Of a stretch of 64,000 nt of DNA, positions 35,444 to 44,126 are shown one piece after another (positions within the stretch are counted from its first letter, which is position 1; every line of letters starts with the position of its first letter). Where the stretch lies: assembly GCA_001801815.1 (NCBI GenBank), contig MGXU01000010.1, positions 1 to 64,000 on the forward strand, given 5' to 3'. The stretch comes from Gammaproteobacteria bacterium RIFCSPHIGHO2_12_FULL_36_30. GTDB lineage: Bacteria; Pseudomonadota; Gammaproteobacteria; Coxiellales; Coxiellaceae. The notes under the pieces are model-generated. The model did not search any database. It was not told where the DNA came from and saw only the letters and a program-made list of their open reading frames with translations. The translations under genes and the position numbers were made by a program.

Positions 35444-38400
35444 ATGGTTCAAACTTTTATTCATTTAAAATCACATTCCGAATATTCGCTCGTCGACAGC
35501 ATCGTCGACATCGACACATTAATTAAAGCGACTGCAGAAAATAAAATGCCCGCGATTGCAATCACCGATCGCGTCAATTTATTCGGCCTTATAAAATTTT
35601 ATAAAAAAGCATTAGAATACGGCATAAAACCCATTTTCGGCGCAGATTTAATTTTGCATGAAGAAAAAGAATTTTTTTTATTAACTGCATTATGTAAAAA
35701 TAAAAAAGGCTACGCAAATTTACGCGAATTAATTTCAAAAGCGTATTTGCAAGGACAAGTAAACAGCATTCCCACAATCACACGCGAATGGTTACAAACA
35801 CATTGTGATGGATTAATTATTTTATCTGGAGGTCGTCATGGTGATATTGGAAAAGCAATTTTATCTAACGACAAAAAATTGGCAGTTGCGCGTTTTAAAT
35901 GGTGGCAACAATATTTTTCCAATGATTTTTATATTGAATTACAACGCACGAATCGCGACGATGAAGAACGTTATTTACAATCCGCTTTAAAATTAGCAGA
36001 AAAATTTATCGCGCCTGTTGTTGCAACAAATGACGTGCGATTTATAAAATCAGATGATTTTGATGCGCACGAAGCGCGCGTTTGTATTCAATCCAGTCGC
36101 GTATTACAAGATTCAAAACGTCCAAAAAATTATAGTGATCAACAATATTTTAAATCATCTACTGAAATGGAAAAATTATTTTCCGATATTCCAGAAAGTT
36201 TACAAAACACAATTGAAATCGCAAAACGCTGCACAGTCGAATTAGAATTAGGGCAAGCATTTATGCCACAATTTCCGTTGCCTGCTGATGTGAGTTTACA
36301 AAAATATTTTGAAGATAAAGCACGCGAAGGTTTACGCGAGCGTTTATCACACACTCACACACACACTGACGCTGAATACAAAGAACGTTTAAATTTCGAA
36401 TTAAACGTCATTAATAACATGGGTTTTTCCGGCTATTTTTTAATCGTCGCCGATTTTATTCGTTGGGCAAAAGAAAATAAAATTCCTGTCGGCCCTGGTC
36501 GTGGATCAGGCGCAGGATCTTTAGTCGCGTACTCATTAGGCATTACAGGTTTAGATCCCATCGAACACAAATTATTATTCGAGCGTTTTTTAAATCCTGA
36601 ACGTGTATCAATGCCAGATTTTGATGTTGATTTTTGCATGGATAATCGCGATCGCGTCATTGATTATGTTGCAGATAAATATGGTCGCGATGCCGTTTCA
36701 CAAATTATTACATACGGCACAATGGCAGCGCGCGCAGTTGTTCGCGATGTCGGTCGCGTATTAAGTTATCCGTACGGATTTGTCGATAAAATAGCGAAAT
36801 TAGTGCCATTTGAAATTGGTATCACATTAGAAAAAGCATTAACACAAGAAGCAGAATTAGCAAAATTATATAAAACTGACGATGAAGTTCGCACACTAAT
36901 TGATTTAGCAAAAAAATTAGAAGGTCTTGCGCGCAATGCTGGAAAACATGCAGCTGGCGTTGTAATTTCACCAACAAAATTAACTGATTTTACAGCGCTA
37001 TATTGTGAAGCAGGATCAAATCATATTGTCACGCAATTTGATAAAGATGATGCAGAAGCAGTTGGTTTGGTAAAATTTGATTTTTTAGGTTTGCGTACAT
37101 TAACCATTATTCAGTGGGCAGTTGATTCAATTGGTGGTGGTTTGAATATCGAACAAATTCCATTGGATGATCCTAAAACTTTTGCATTTTTAAAAACCTG
37201 CGCAACAACCGCAGTTTTCCAATTTGAATCACGTGGCATGAAAGATTTAATTCGTCGCATACAACCCGATTGTTTCGATGATTTAACTGCAATAGGCGCA
37301 TTATATCGTCCTGGCCCGCTTGAATCAGGAATGGTTGATGATTTTATTAATCGTAAACAAGGTCGCGAAAAAGTACATTATTTTCATCCTGACATTGAAC
37401 CGATTTTAAAACCAACTTACGGTGTAATTTTATATCAAGAACAAGTCATGCAAATCGCGCAAGTTTTATCGGGATATTCTTTAGGCGCAGCTGATTTATT
37501 ACGTCGCGCAATGGGAAAGAAAAAACCGGAAGAAATGGCAAAGCAACGCGACACATTTATTTCTGGCGCAAAAAATCGCGGCGTCGATGAAAAAATCGCA
37601 GCACATATTTTTGATATCATGGAAAAATTTTCAGGTTATGGATTTAATAAATCACATTCTGCTGCATACGCATTAATTTCTTATCAAACCGCTTATTTAA
37701 AGGCACATTATCCTGCAGAATTTATGGCAGCGGTTTTATCTTCTGATATGGATCACACAGAAAAAGTCGTTGGTTTTTATCATGAATGTCAATCAATGAA
37801 ATTAACTGTATTGAAACCCAATATAAATATTAGCGATTATTTTTTCACCGTAAATAATAACGGCGAAATAAAATATGGACTCGGTGCAATCAAAGGTGTT
37901 GGTGAAGCAGCTGCATTGCATATTGTTAATGAACGCGAAAAAAGCGGAAATTACCGCGATTTATTTGATTTTTGTGAAAGATTGGATATGCATAAAGTGT
38001 CGCGCAGAACAATTGAGCCATTAATTCGATCGGGCGCGATGGATGATTTTGCTGTAAATCGTCAAACATTATTAGCATCAATTGATAAAGCCATTAAAGG
38101 TGCGGAACAAAAAAAGAAAAGTAATTCAGCAGGACAGACTGATTTATTTGGCGCATTATCTCAAGATGAAAAAAATGCAAACACACCTGATTATGTTTTA
38201 GTTTCACTTGAAGATGCTGTCGAAAAATTAGAAGGCGAAAAAGCTGTGCTCGGACATTACCTCAGTGGCCATCCAATAAAAATTTATGAAAATGAATTAT
38301 CGTATTTAACGACTTGCCAATTAGGCGAATTATCAAATCATCTTGGAAAAACAGTTACTGTTGCAGGATTATTAATTGGCTTGCGTCGCGTGATTACCAA

Positions 38401-38863
38401 ACAAGGTAAACGCATGGGAATTATTACAATGGAAGATCGCACTGGCAGTGTTGAAATGACTTTATTTAGTAGAGTATTTGACGAAGTGTCTGCAACATTA
38501 GAAAAAAACCAAGTATTTATTGTGCATGGAAAAGTTGAAGAAGATAGTTTTAATCATAATGTGCGAATGTTAGTTGAATCGATTGAACATCTTGATGTGA
38601 AGCGATCCAATTTAGCAAAACGTCTTGTGATTTTTATGAAAAATATTACGCATGAAGATCAAGTGAATTCTTTTTTAGAAGATTTGCAGCCATTAATTCA
38701 GCCTTTTTCAGGTGGAAAATGTCCGATGCAATTGGTTTATCAATCTCAAGATGCAAAAGCAAAAATTCAATTGGGTGAAAATTTTTCTGTGCATCCGAAA
38801 AATAATTTAATCGCGCAATTAAAACAATTGTGTGGTGAAGAGTTTGTGAAGGTTGGGTATTAG
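35444..38863 (+). CDS. dnaE: DNA polymerase III alpha subunit
   Basis: A 1139-residue replicative polymerase. The PHP domain opens the chain ('FIHLKSHSEYSLVDSIVDID'). The polymerase active site reads 'PVGPGRGSGAGSLVAYSLGI' and 'MPDFDVDFCMDNRDRVI', with the third Asp region further on. 'GFNKSHSAAYALISYQTAYLK', a helix-hairpin-helix and an OB domain ('VTVAGLLIGLRRVITKQGKR') follow. At residues 303-309 there is a short His-Thr repeat encoded by a CA-rich microsatellite (36347-36367). The 3' end abuts the convergent kinase-like gene with one base between. Confidence 0.97.
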   Translation: MVQTFIHLKSHSEYSLVDSIVDIDTLIKATAENKMPAIAITDRVNLFGLIKFYKKALEYGIKPIFGADLILHEEKEFFLLTALCKNKKGYANLRELISKAYLQGQVNSIPTITREWLQTHCDGLIILSGGRHGDIGKAILSNDKKLAVARFKWWQQYFSNDFYIELQRTNRDDEERYLQSALKLAEKFIAPVVATNDVRFIKSDDFDAHEARVCIQSSRVLQDSKRPKNYSDQQYFKSSTEMEKLFSDIPESLQNTIEIAKRCTVELELGQAFMPQFPLPADVSLQKYFEDKAREGLRERLSHTHTHTDAEYKERLNFELNVINNMGFSGYFLIVADFIRWAKENKIPVGPGRGSGAGSLVAYSLGITGLDPIEHKLLFERFLNPERVSMPDFDVDFCMDNRDRVIDYVADKYGRDAVSQIITYGTMAARAVVRDVGRVLSYPYGFVDKIAKLVPFEIGITLEKALTQEAELAKLYKTDDEVRTLIDLAKKLEGLARNAGKHAAGVVISPTKLTDFTALYCEAGSNHIVTQFDKDDAEAVGLVKFDFLGLRTLTIIQWAVDSIGGGLNIEQIPLDDPKTFAFLKTCATTAVFQFESRGMKDLIRRIQPDCFDDLTAIGALYRPGPLESGMVDDFINRKQGREKVHYFHPDIEPILKPTYGVILYQEQVMQIAQVLSGYSLGAADLLRRAMGKKKPEEMAKQRDTFISGAKNRGVDEKIAAHIFDIMEKFSGYGFNKSHSAAYALISYQTAYLKAHYPAEFMAAVLSSDMDHTEKVVGFYHECQSMKLTVLKPNINISDYFFTVNNNGEIKYGLGAIKGVGEAAALHIVNEREKSGNYRDLFDFCERLDMHKVSRRTIEPLIRSGAMDDFAVNRQTLLASIDKAIKGAEQKKKSNSAGQTDLFGALSQDEKNANTPDYVLVSLEDAVEKLEGEKAVLGHYLSGHPIKIYENELSYLTTCQLGELSNHLGKTVTVAGLLIGLRRVITKQGKRMGIITMEDRTGSVEMTLFSRVFDEVSATLEKNQVFIVHGKVEEDSFNHNVRMLVESIEHLDVKRSNLAKRLVIFMKNITHEDQVNSFLEDLQPLIQPFSGGKCPMQLVYQSQDAKAKIQLGENFSVHPKNNLIAQLKQLCGEEFVKVGY

Positions 38864-38864
38864 C

Positions 38865-40856
38865 TCATGTTGGAAGTGGAGCTTGAGCTGAGCTCGCCGG
38901 ATTTTTGTACGTTGATATTGCTTCGCTTATTTTGTCTGCTGTTTCGGATAAAGTGCTCGGGCTATAACAATTTGGATTGTTAAAATGTGTCTCCACAGGA
39001 TCAGCGACACTTTTGTACACAATATCATTATGACTCGCATATTGAAATTGAACAGGTCGAGTCATGTTATATTTTGCATAGTTATATTGGCATAAAATGT
39101 AACTTAGCGATTCAATATTTTTTGTATTACTTTCTTGAAAAAATTCATTAGGATTTGCTGGAATTGGAAATGGATATTTAATCAGCAAAGTTAAATTTTT
39201 TAAAATTTCTGCATTTTCTATGTTCCATAAAAATAAAACAGTTTCATGTAATATTGGTTTTGAAAATGGCGGGTATGTCGGATCTGTTTCAATATATTTT
39301 TTTCTTAAATACCCAACAAAATTAAGTAAATAAAAAACTTTCTCTGTATTAATACTAGCATCGTTATCAATAAAAATAGATTCAACCAGCTTGTAAAAAA
39401 AAGTTAAAATTGGCCATGATTCGGGTGATTTATAAGCGAATACACTCAACGCAACGAGATATTGCGTGAGCGATACAATCTTTTTGCTAGATAAAATAGG
39501 TAAATTTTCAGCTAGTAATATATTTTCTAATTCTTTGTCTGTATTTTGATGGGGTAGTGGATCTTGATATGGTAATGCGCTCCAATAAATATAAAAAAAT
39601 GCTAATTTCATTAATAATAATTTTGGACGCGCATTGGGATGATAAGCTCGCATTAAATAAGAGAGGGATAAGAGTGGATTAAAAATGTTGGAATCTTTAA
39701 AAAGTATTTTGATTATGTTGCTGAGCGTAAGACCTAATGAAAAAATATCTGAAGCGGTAGTGTAATATAGTTTACTTATTATTCGATGATCATTAGTATT
39801 CGTTACACGAACTGTCGGTATATCACCTACATTTCTTCGATTTTGTATTTCAAGAATGATATTCGGATCCTCTTCTTGAGATATTATTGAGTGAAAATCT
39901 TTTTCTGAAAATGATCTTAATAATTCAGGAGACATGCTAAGGGGTGTTCCGCACATGTCAGATGGTTCTGTTTTTCCGTCCGGTTGAATTTCTAATGCAA
40001 AATCTAAATCACATAAACTAATCTGAAATTCTTTTCCGGTCCACAGCACCATAATATTACAAGCTTTAATATCATTGTGAGTATATTTTTTTCCATTGCG
40101 AGATAATTTTCCGTCGTGTAATTCAGAAAGAGATTTTGTAATTAAATAAGGTAATTCAATCATTTTATTTTTCATCAATTCAATTTCATCTTTTGAAGTA
40201 ACCCCAAAAGGTATTTCTTTGCAGTAAATTTTTTTAATAAAATCTGCTAAGCTGATTCCCAAGTAAGGATATAGTTGAAAATATTTTAACTGATATGTGA
40301 TGGGGTGAGTTGTATTAGAAAAAAAATTGAGAGTAATTTCTTCAGAAAGATTGATTAAATGTGAAGTTGATTTAAGGGGATTAGATTTTTTTGAACCACT
40401 TATTTTTACAACCGAAAAATCGGATAGGTCAGATGGTTCTATTGGTTGTTGAAATGCGTTTTTGCGTTTAAAAAGTTTAATGGCAACGCGTTCACCAGTT
40501 TCCACATCAATTAATTGTTTGACAGTTGCAAAAGAACCTTCACCTAAAATATCTTTTCGTCTTAATTTTATATAAATTCTTCCATTTATTTTTATATAAG
40601 AATGAGTAAGAAAAATGCTTTCGCCGGTTGAACTATTTATGTATGACAATTGACGATTTTTCAGATGTGAATGTAAAACGGTATTATCGGCTGCTTTTTC
40701 TAAAAGATGTTTTGCAAATTGAATTTCTTTTTCGTTTTCTGTTAAAAAAATTTCGATATAGTTTTGTGTTAGTGGGGCAGTGCGCTTAACAATTGGAAGT
40801 ATTGCGCTGCTGACATATACATCATAAACTTCTTTTGCCCGCATAATGATTCTCAT
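38865..40856 (-). CDS. Eukaryotic-like Ser/Thr protein kinase, possible effector
   Basis: A 663-residue protein whose residues about 100-400 form a protein-kinase fold. A Gly-rich loop 'LGEGSFATVKQL' (104-115), the VAIK lysine at 127, the catalytic loop 'HNDIKACN' (260-267), a metal motif reading DLD (283-285) instead of DFG, and 'GTPLSMSPELL' (303-313) matching the P+1/APE region are all visible. The catalytic Asp, Lys and Asn are kept, so activity is plausible. About 100 residues precede and 260 follow the kinase domain, with no recognisable domain or signal peptide. Kinases of this type in intracellular bacteria are often translocated effectors; that is inference. The start could also be the ATG at 40844. 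The 3' end may contain a diverged copy of the dnaK/carA/carB repeat. Confidence 0.8.
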   Translation of the reverse strand: MRIIMRAKEVYDVYVSSAILPIVKRTAPLTQNYIEIFLTENEKEIQFAKHLLEKAADNTVLHSHLKNRQLSYINSSTGESIFLTHSYIKINGRIYIKLRRKDILGEGSFATVKQLIDVETGERVAIKLFKRKNAFQQPIEPSDLSDFSVVKISGSKKSNPLKSTSHLINLSEEITLNFFSNTTHPITYQLKYFQLYPYLGISLADFIKKIYCKEIPFGVTSKDEIELMKNKMIELPYLITKSLSELHDGKLSRNGKKYTHNDIKACNIMVLWTGKEFQISLCDLDFALEIQPDGKTEPSDMCGTPLSMSPELLRSFSEKDFHSIISQEEDPNIILEIQNRRNVGDIPTVRVTNTNDHRIISKLYYTTASDIFSLGLTLSNIIKILFKDSNIFNPLLSLSYLMRAYHPNARPKLLLMKLAFFYIYWSALPYQDPLPHQNTDKELENILLAENLPILSSKKIVSLTQYLVALSVFAYKSPESWPILTFFYKLVESIFIDNDASINTEKVFYLLNFVGYLRKKYIETDPTYPPFSKPILHETVLFLWNIENAEILKNLTLLIKYPFPIPANPNEFFQESNTKNIESLSYILCQYNYAKYNMTRPVQFQYASHNDIVYKSVADPVETHFNNPNCYSPSTLSETADKISEAISTYKNPASSAQAPLPT

Positions 40857-40935
40857 TTAGATGATTATTTGAGAATATGTGTTGCTATTATATATTGCAA
40901 TAAAGTTGCGTATTTAGTGATTTTTTATAAAAAAG

Positions 40936-40960
40936 TAGAGACGCGATTGATGCGTCTCTA
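40936..40960 (-). terminator. Intrinsic terminator of the 61-residue-protein gene
   Basis: Nine-base-pair stem TAGAGACGC (40936-40944) / GCGTCTCTA (40952-40960), followed on the minus strand by CTTTTTTATAAAAAA. It starts 26 bp after the stop at 40987 and also separates this gene from the kinase-like gene downstream. Confidence 0.75.
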
Positions 40961-40986
40961 TTGAAGGCGTAATTAATGAGGCTCGT

Positions 40987-41172
40987 TTATCCTCTGCCTC
41001 CTCTTAAAGTAACAATGTGTGGTCTTTCACCTTCAGTTACGAGCTTGCGACCAGGTGCAACTGCATTTGTTACTGGATTTAAAAAAACATCTCCTAAATT
41101 TCTAAAAAAACTTGCAGCATTTTTTGACGCAGTACTTTTTGGTAATGATCCTGTTGAATTCTGAGCAGCCAT
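40987..41172 (-). CDS. Small hypothetical protein, 61 residues
   Basis: A 61-residue protein starting at ATG 41172 with GGAG eight bases upstream and its own terminator. It begins 'MAAQNSTGSLPKSTASKNAA', then 'FFRNLGDVFLNPVTNAVAPG', and ends with a basic, glycine-rich tail 'IVTLRGGRG'. No family is recognised. An overlapping frame on the plus strand has no ribosome binding site or terminator, which is why I prefer the minus strand. Its leader resembles that of the small gene at 33952. Confidence 0.6.
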   Translation of the reverse strand: MAAQNSTGSLPKSTASKNAASFFRNLGDVFLNPVTNAVAPGRKLVTEGERPHIVTLRGGRG

Positions 41173-41476
41173 TTCTTTTTCTCCATGTGGTTTACGATAA
41201 GTGTTGCATTGCTGAGTAAGAGTGGGCATTTCACTAAAATCAAACAACGCATCTAAGAACAATTTTTTATTGTGCTAAATTGTCACTGTATTGTTAAAGT
41301 TACACCCCAATTCTTAACAAATTCTTAAGAAAAAAAATTAATGATAAAATAATATTCGATGATTTTTTATTCAGTTTTTTGATTGTGATTTGGTGAAATA
41401 ATATAAAAAAAATTTAAAAATAAGTGATGTTTAGAATGTGTTAAGACGTCCAATTTTGAGATAAGGTTGAAATTCA
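41173..41476. other. AT-rich intergenic region
   Basis: This 304-bp spacer between the small-protein gene and tRNA-Leu is strongly AT-rich with many A and T runs. I see no gene, RNA or repeat in it beyond a short inverted repeat TTCTTAACAAATTCTTAAGAA near 41311 (given for location only). It must contain the promoter of the small-protein gene. Confidence 0.4.
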
Positions 41477-41560
41477 TACCGAGGGGGGGACTCGAACCCC
41501 CACAGTGTCACCACCACCGGATTTTGAGTCCGGCGCGTCTACCAATTCCACCACCTCGGC
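41477..41560 (-). tRNA. tRNA-Leu (anticodon CAA)
   Basis: The minus strand folds as a class II tRNA. Acceptor strands are GCCGAGG and CCTCGGT with discriminator A at 41477. The D-arm region is TGGTGGAATTGGTAGACGC. The anticodon stem CCGGA/TCCGG encloses the loop CTCAAAA, giving CAA. A long variable arm GTGGTGACACTGT is followed by a T-arm GGGGG-TTCGAGT-CCCCC. It reads UUG leucine codons. The 3' CCA is not encoded: TGA follows the discriminator. The gene stands alone upstream of the AT-rich spacer. Confidence 0.96.
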
Positions 41561-41593
41561 TAAAAGTCTGGCAAGTATAACGATAGCTGTTTG

Positions 41594-42145
41594 TTATTTC
41601 AATAAACTTAAAAATTCATTTCGCGTTTTTTCATCATCACGAAACGCGCCGAGCATATTTGAAGTAATCATGTACGCATCTTGTTTTTCAACGCCGCGCA
41701 TCATCATGCACAAATGCTTTGCTTCTAAAATTACACCAACACCTTTTGCGCCAGTTATTTCATTTACACAAGCAGAAATTTGCCCTACTAAATTTTCTTG
41801 TACTTGAAATCGTTTTGTAAAATGATCAACAATGCGCGCGAATTTTGATAATCCTAAAATTTTTCCGTCAGGTAAATATCCAATATGACATTTTCCAAAA
41901 AATGGTAGCAGGTGATGTTCGCATAAAGAATAAAATTCAATATCTTTTACGACGACCATGCCATCCATTTTAGATTTAAAAATAGCGCCGTTAATTAATT
42001 TCTGAAGATCTTCATGATAACCGCGTGTTAAAAATTCCATTGCTTTTCGCGCACGTTTTGCAGTGCCAATCATGCCTTCGCGAGTTGGATCATCGCCGAG
42101 TTCGCGAATCATATTGTCGAATTGTGACTCGAGTGTGTCGCTCAT
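41594..42145 (-). CDS. folE: GTP cyclohydrolase I
   Basis: A 183-residue enzyme that converts GTP to dihydroneopterin triphosphate, the first step to folate. Zinc and active-site residues are in '[23 protein letters not shown]' (seen in parts, Cys and two His) and '[22 protein letters not shown]'; '[20 protein letters not shown]' is also characteristic. AGGAT precedes the ATG. It lies three bases after the HIT gene in the same operon. Confidence 0.95.
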   Translation of the reverse strand: MSDTLESQFDNMIRELGDDPTREGMIGTAKRARKAMEFLTRGYHEDLQKLINGAIFKSKMDGMVVVKDIEFYSLCEHHLLPFFGKCHIGYLPDGKILGLSKFARIVDHFTKRFQVQENLVGQISACVNEITGAKGVGVILEAKHLCMMMRGVEKQDAYMITSNMLGAFRDDEKTRNEFLSLLK

Positions 42146-42148
42146 AAC

Positions 42149-42490
42149 TTATCCTGGCGGCCAACCCATCTGTCTTCCAGCCAATAAATGAAAATGGATA
42201 TGATAAACTGCTTGCCCACCATTTTTATTGCAATTCATAATGACGCGATAACCGTCGTCAGCGACATTTAAACTCATCGCGATTTTTTTTGCAACTAACA
42301 TCATGTCGCCGATTAAAGTATTATTTTCAGTGATTAAATCGTTAATCGTTGCAATATGTACACGTGGAATAATTAAAATATGGTGGGGTGCTTGTGGTGC
42401 GATGTCATTAAACGCTACGATTTGTTTATCTTCATAAACAAATTTTGTTGGAATTTCCTTTGATGCGATTTTGCAGAATAGACAGTCCAT
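42149..42490 (-). CDS. hinT: HIT-family nucleotide hydrolase (HinT)
   Basis: A 113-residue histidine-triad protein: 'LFCKIASKEIPTKFVYEDKQ', 'DIAPQAPHHILIIPRVHIAT' and the triad 'AVYHIHFHLLAGRQMGWPPG' at the C-terminus. HinT proteins hydrolyse AMP-N-linked compounds such as adenosine phosphoramidates. The family ending GWPPG is intact. It follows the variable-hairpin repeat that separates it from the pump genes. Confidence 0.94.
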   Translation of the reverse strand: MDCLFCKIASKEIPTKFVYEDKQIVAFNDIAPQAPHHILIIPRVHIATINDLITENNTLIGDMMLVAKKIAMSLNVADDGYRVIMNCNKNGGQAVYHIHFHLLAGRQMGWPPG

Positions 42491-42520
42491 AATGATCCTT
42501 TAAAAAATTAACTACACACT

Positions 42521-42616
42521 TAAAAGTATAAATTAATTATTTGTCGCTGTTAGTTGGTTTACTGCAAAACGCCCTTGTTCCATTCGCTACGCTCATTGCA
42601 CGCGGGCTTCCGTAAC
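42521..42616 (-). repeat. Variable-hairpin intergenic repeat, copy 4 (emrB-like to hinT)
   Basis: Read on the minus strand it begins 7 bp after the pump-gene stop: GTTACGGAAGCCCGCG, variable centre TGCAATGAGCGTAGCGAATGG, AACAAGGGCGTTTTGCAGTA and tail AACCAACTAACAGCGACAAA followed by AT-rich sequence that also matches copy 1. Same orientation relative to the upstream gene as the other copies. Confidence 0.85.
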
Positions 42617-42623
42617 ATCACGC

Positions 42624-44126
42624 TCAATGACTAATATTTTTATTTCCACTTACACCTTTTACATTTTCTAACATTAAAACCAACGGAATAAAACACAATA
42701 ATAAAATCATCATGCAATGATATGCATCGACAAATGCAATCATACTCGATTGTGACATCAAACTCATTTTTAATTCTACAATCGCTTTCGGATTATGCAA
42801 TCCTAAATTTTGTTGATGCAACCACACACGCAATTTATTATTAAATTGATTAATATGTGCGCCCAATTGTGACCAATTAATTTGTGATTCTGTTGCGACT
42901 AATGTACTAAATAATGAAACGCCAATTGATGTCCCGAGCATTCTGCCATATGAAAATAATCCCGCAGCTTCTGTAATATTTTTTGCAGGCATTGTTGCGA
43001 GTGAATAAGTAGTGAGTGGTACCATAAATAATCCCAATCCAAATCCAAATAAAGAATTTCCAATCATAAAATTATCTTGATCTGCATTTAAAGATAATGT
43101 TGAAAAATAAAATACGCCCAGTGCAGAAATAATTAATGCAGCGATTAAAATTATTTTTACACTGATGCGTGACATTAAAAATGAACATAATCCCATTGAC
43201 ACGGCGCTTGACAATCCCACTGCAATCATCGTTTCACCTGCAATCATAGGCGTATAATGAAATAAATTTTCTAACATAATCGGTTCGAGCGTAACAAAAC
43301 CAAATAAACAGCCGCAAAATAATGCAAATATAATTGTACAAATAGAAAAATTCATATTTTTAAAAATTGATAAAGTAATGACAGGATTTTTATGTGATGC
43401 GGTTCGAAAAATAAATACAATAATGCAAAATAAACTAATCGTTGCCATTAATAAAATAAAATTAGAATGAAACCAATTATTCGAATTACCTTGATCAAGA
43501 AAAATTTGTAAGCAACCAATTCCCGCAAACATTAATATTACGCCGAGATAATCTAAATTCTGTTTTATTTTTTCTGAAGCGGGAATGACGATGATCGTCA
43601 TGAATATTCCCAATATGCAAAACGGTAAATTCAAATAAAAAACCCAACGCCATGATGCATGTGACAAAATAAATCCGCCAATTGTAGGACCAAAAACTGG
43701 CGCGACCATAATGCCCAATCCCCAAATTGCCATTGCTTTACCTTGTTCTTCGAGCGGAAAACTTTGTCGCAAAATAGATTGTGACAATGGAATTAACGCT
43801 GCACCAAATCCACCCTGTAAAAGCCGATAAAAAACCATCGTATCAAGTGAATTTGCAGTGCCACATAAAAGTGAACTCAACATAAAGCCAGCAATATCAA
43901 TTAATAATAAATTTTTTGTGCCGATGCGATGACTTAAAAATCCAGTGAGCGGCAACATCATTGCAGCTGCAACAACATATGAAGTTAAAACCCAGGTAAT
44001 TTGATCTTGATTTGCATTTAAAGATGGCATCATATTTGGCAATGCAACATTTACAATTGTCGAATCCAATACTTCTAGTATTGCGACCATCATGATGGTG
44101 ATGATGATTAAATATTTTTGATTCAT
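42624..44126 (-). CDS. EmrB/QacA-type MFS multidrug efflux transporter
   Basis: A 500-residue, 14-helix major facilitator of the DHA2 group. Conserved pieces: 'EVLDSTIVNVALPNMMPSL' in helix 1, 'QITWVLTSYVVAAAMMLPLTG', 'FYRLLQGGFGAALIPLSQSI' and motif C 'GLGIMVAPVFGPTIGGFILSH'. It should export hydrophobic compounds through the inner membrane. With the membrane-fusion protein overlapping it by 4 bp (ATGA), it would form a tripartite pump with a TolC-type channel that is not in this window. Confidence 0.92.
   Translation of the reverse strand: MNQKYLIIITIMMVAILEVLDSTIVNVALPNMMPSLNANQDQITWVLTSYVVAAAMMLPLTGFLSHRIGTKNLLLIDIAGFMLSSLLCGTANSLDTMVFYRLLQGGFGAALIPLSQSILRQSFPLEEQGKAMAIWGLGIMVAPVFGPTIGGFILSHASWRWVFYLNLPFCILGIFMTIIVIPASEKIKQNLDYLGVILMFAGIGCLQIFLDQGNSNNWFHSNFILLMATISLFCIIVFIFRTASHKNPVITLSIFKNMNFSICTIIFALFCGCLFGFVTLEPIMLENLFHYTPMIAGETMIAVGLSSAVSMGLCSFLMSRISVKIILIAALIISALGVFYFSTLSLNADQDNFMIGNSLFGFGLGLFMVPLTTYSLATMPAKNITEAAGLFSYGRMLGTSIGVSLFSTLVATESQINWSQLGAHINQFNNKLRVWLHQQNLGLHNPKAIVELKMSLMSQSSMIAFVDAYHCMMILLLCFIPLVLMLENVKGVSGNKNISH

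Noticed and set aside
28841-40960. Hairpins at 28841 and 40936 share GAGACGC arms and looked like a repeat family
   Set aside because: Both are followed by T-runs on the proper strand right after gene ends; similarity is limited to the stem and they are ordinary terminators.
40976-41164. Plus-strand open frame opposite the 61-residue gene
   Set aside because: No ribosome binding site, and the minus-strand frame has both a good site and its own terminator.
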